The translations under genes and the position numbers were made by a program. DNA of 6,055 bases from Gammaproteobacteria bacterium. GTDB lineage: Bacteria > Pseudomonadota > Gammaproteobacteria > SURF-13. Numbering within the stretch: the first letter of the stretch is position 1; every line of letters starts with the position of its first letter. Shown here piece by piece: positions 5,112 through 6,055 of this stretch. Under the pieces are notes generated by a model, which worked only from the letters and a program-made list of their open reading frames with translations, searched no databases and was not told where the DNA came from. The DNA lies in assembly GCA_023487615.1 (NCBI GenBank), contig JAMDBH010000011.1, forward strand, positions 1-6,055, in the 5' to 3' direction.

Positions 5112-5645
5112 ATGTCCAGGGTTGCTAAAAGTCCCATTGAAATTCCTTCCGGCGTCGAAGTCACCATCAGCGGTCAGGCCGTTGCGGTGAAGGGCGCAAA
5201 GGGTTCGCTGAAGATGGACGTGCACGAGCGGGTCGAGATCAAGCGTGAGGACAAGATCCTCAAGTTTGCGCCACGGGATGGGTCTATCGAGGCCAATGCG
5301 ATGGCGGGAACCACACGTGCGCTGATGAATAACCTCATTGTGGGCACCGTGAGCGGATTTAGTAAAAAGCTGGACCTGGTTGGAGTCGGGTACCGCGCCC
5401 AAATGCAGGGTAAGGTGCTTAACCTCACACTCGGCCACTCACACCCGATCAGTTTTACGCTGCCGGATGGCATCGCCATCGAGACGCCCACTCAGACGGA
5501 GGTCGTGGTCAAGGGTATAGACAAGCAGTTGGTTGGTGAAGTGGCGGCGAAGATACGCGCCTATCGCAAGGTCGAACCCTATAAGGGCAAGGGCGTTAAG
5601 TATTCAGACGAAATTGTTGTGCGCAAGGAAGTCAAAAAGAAATAA
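5112..5645 (+). CDS. rplF: 50S ribosomal protein L6
   Basis: L6 lies at the factor-binding region of the 50S subunit near the sarcin-ricin loop. Starting at the ATG at 5112, the product is 177 residues, identical in length to E. coli L6, and begins MSRVAKSPIEIPSGVEV; an upstream in-frame ATG at 5070 lies inside rpsH and is rejected. AGGA at 5102-5105 with 6 bases of spacing agrees. The duplicated fold is visible: the first half with KGAKGSL (27-33) and AGTTRALMNNL, the second with LVGVGYRAQ (89-97) and HPISFTLPDGI. The C-terminal L6 signature PYKGKGVKY occupies residues 156-164. The C-terminus is lysine-rich. It follows rpsH by 8 bases and precedes rplR by 30 bases. Confidence 0.98.
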   Translation: MSRVAKSPIEIPSGVEVTISGQAVAVKGAKGSLKMDVHERVEIKREDKILKFAPRDGSIEANAMAGTTRALMNNLIVGTVSGFSKKLDLVGVGYRAQMQGKVLNLTLGHSHPISFTLPDGIAIETPTQTEVVVKGIDKQLVGEVAAKIRAYRKVEPYKGKGVKYSDEIVVRKEVKKK

Positions 5646-5675
5646 CTAAATGCGCGGCTTAAGATAGAGAAATTT

Positions 5676-6035
5676 ATGAACATGGACAAAAAAGAAAACC
5701 GTCTGCGCCGCGCCCGGCGCTCCCGTGCCAAGATCCGGGAGTTGGGTGCGATGCGCCTGTGCGTAAACCGCACGCCGCAGCACATCTACGCCCAGATCAT
5801 AGATCCCAGCGGCGCCCAGGTTAAAGTGTGCGCCTCGACGCTGGAGGCCGCCGTCAAGGGCGGGCTCAAGAATACCGGCAACGTGGCCGCCGCTGCCGCG
5901 GTCGGCAAGGCGATAGCGGAAAAGGCCAAGGCGGCGGGCATCACCCGGGTTGCGTTCGATCGCTCCGGATTTAAGTACCACGGCCGTGTCAAGGCGCTGG
6001 CCGATGCGGCGCGTGAAAACGGCCTCGAATTCTAA
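5676..6035 (+). CDS. rplR: 50S ribosomal protein L18
   Basis: L18 binds 5S rRNA with L5 and anchors it in the central protuberance. The 119-residue product has a very basic N-terminus ([15 protein letters not shown]), then [36 protein letters not shown] and the signature [11 protein letters not shown] (residues 95-105), ending in ENGLEF like most proteobacterial L18. Two ATGs are possible: 5676 (119 residues) and 5682 (117 residues, the E. coli length, beginning MDKKENR). The weak purine site AGAG at 5666-5669 has 6 bases of spacing to the first and 12 to the second, which slightly favours 5676. GGAG overlaps or follows the stop at 6036-6039 and may help translate rpsE, whose start is beyond the window. 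Confidence 0.97.
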   Translation: MNMDKKENRLRRARRSRAKIRELGAMRLCVNRTPQHIYAQIIDPSGAQVKVCASTLEAAVKGGLKNTGNVAAAAAVGKAIAEKAKAAGITRVAFDRSGFKYHGRVKALADAARENGLEF

Positions 6036-6055
6036 GGAGCCCGCGGTAAGACAGC

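Noticed and set aside
6036..6055. Start of rpsE
   Set aside because: Expected next in the spc order, but no ATG, GTG or TTG in these 20 bases opens a usable frame; the start must lie beyond the window.

Overview
The window is a nearly complete stretch of the bacterial S10 and spc ribosomal-protein gene clusters, all on the + strand. The order is rplB (3' part), rpsS, rplV, rpsC, rplP, rpmC, rpsQ, then a 217-base gap, then rplN, rplX, rplE, rpsN, rpsH, rplF and rplR. The window ends 20 bases after rplR, just before the expected rpsE. Gene order, protein lengths (S3 of 233, L5 of 179, L6 of 177, S14 of 101 residues) and the zinc-free form of S14 all fit a Gammaproteobacterium. GC content is fairly high and AUA isoleucine codons are tolerated in these genes, so it is probably not a fast-growing enteric. 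I cannot place it to genus.

Positions 1-2814 are the distal S10 operon. Its genes are packed with 5-14 base gaps, and rpmC and rpsQ overlap by 8 bases. Positions 2815-3031 are the S10/spc boundary. They hold a 142-base imperfect palindrome that starts one base after the rpsQ stop codon, followed directly by a good extended -10 promoter element that I take to be the spc promoter. Positions 3032-6035 are the spc operon, tightly packed except for a 106-base gap between rpsN and rpsH. That gap is filled by heptanucleotide repeats in inverted orientation, followed by a T7 tract. The gene products are assembled together: S19, S3, S17, S14 and S8 into the 30S subunit, and L2, L22, L16, L29, L14, L24, L5, L6 and L18 into the 50S subunit. 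S8 is the known translational repressor of spc mRNA in E. coli, and a hairpin in a comparable place is visible at the start of rplE.

The core genes are ordinary. What stands out is that three unrelated small repeat elements sit in this essential operon. The most striking is a 51-base unit present as two tandem copies inside the rpsQ reading frame. It adds about 34 residues to the N-terminus of S17 without breaking the frame, and its second copy has an AAGGA-7 nt-ATG arrangement that could serve as a replacement translation start. The other two are the palindrome next to the spc promoter and the heptad-repeat inverted pair before rpsH. No mobile-element protein, RNA gene, CRISPR array or unknown protein-coding system is seen.
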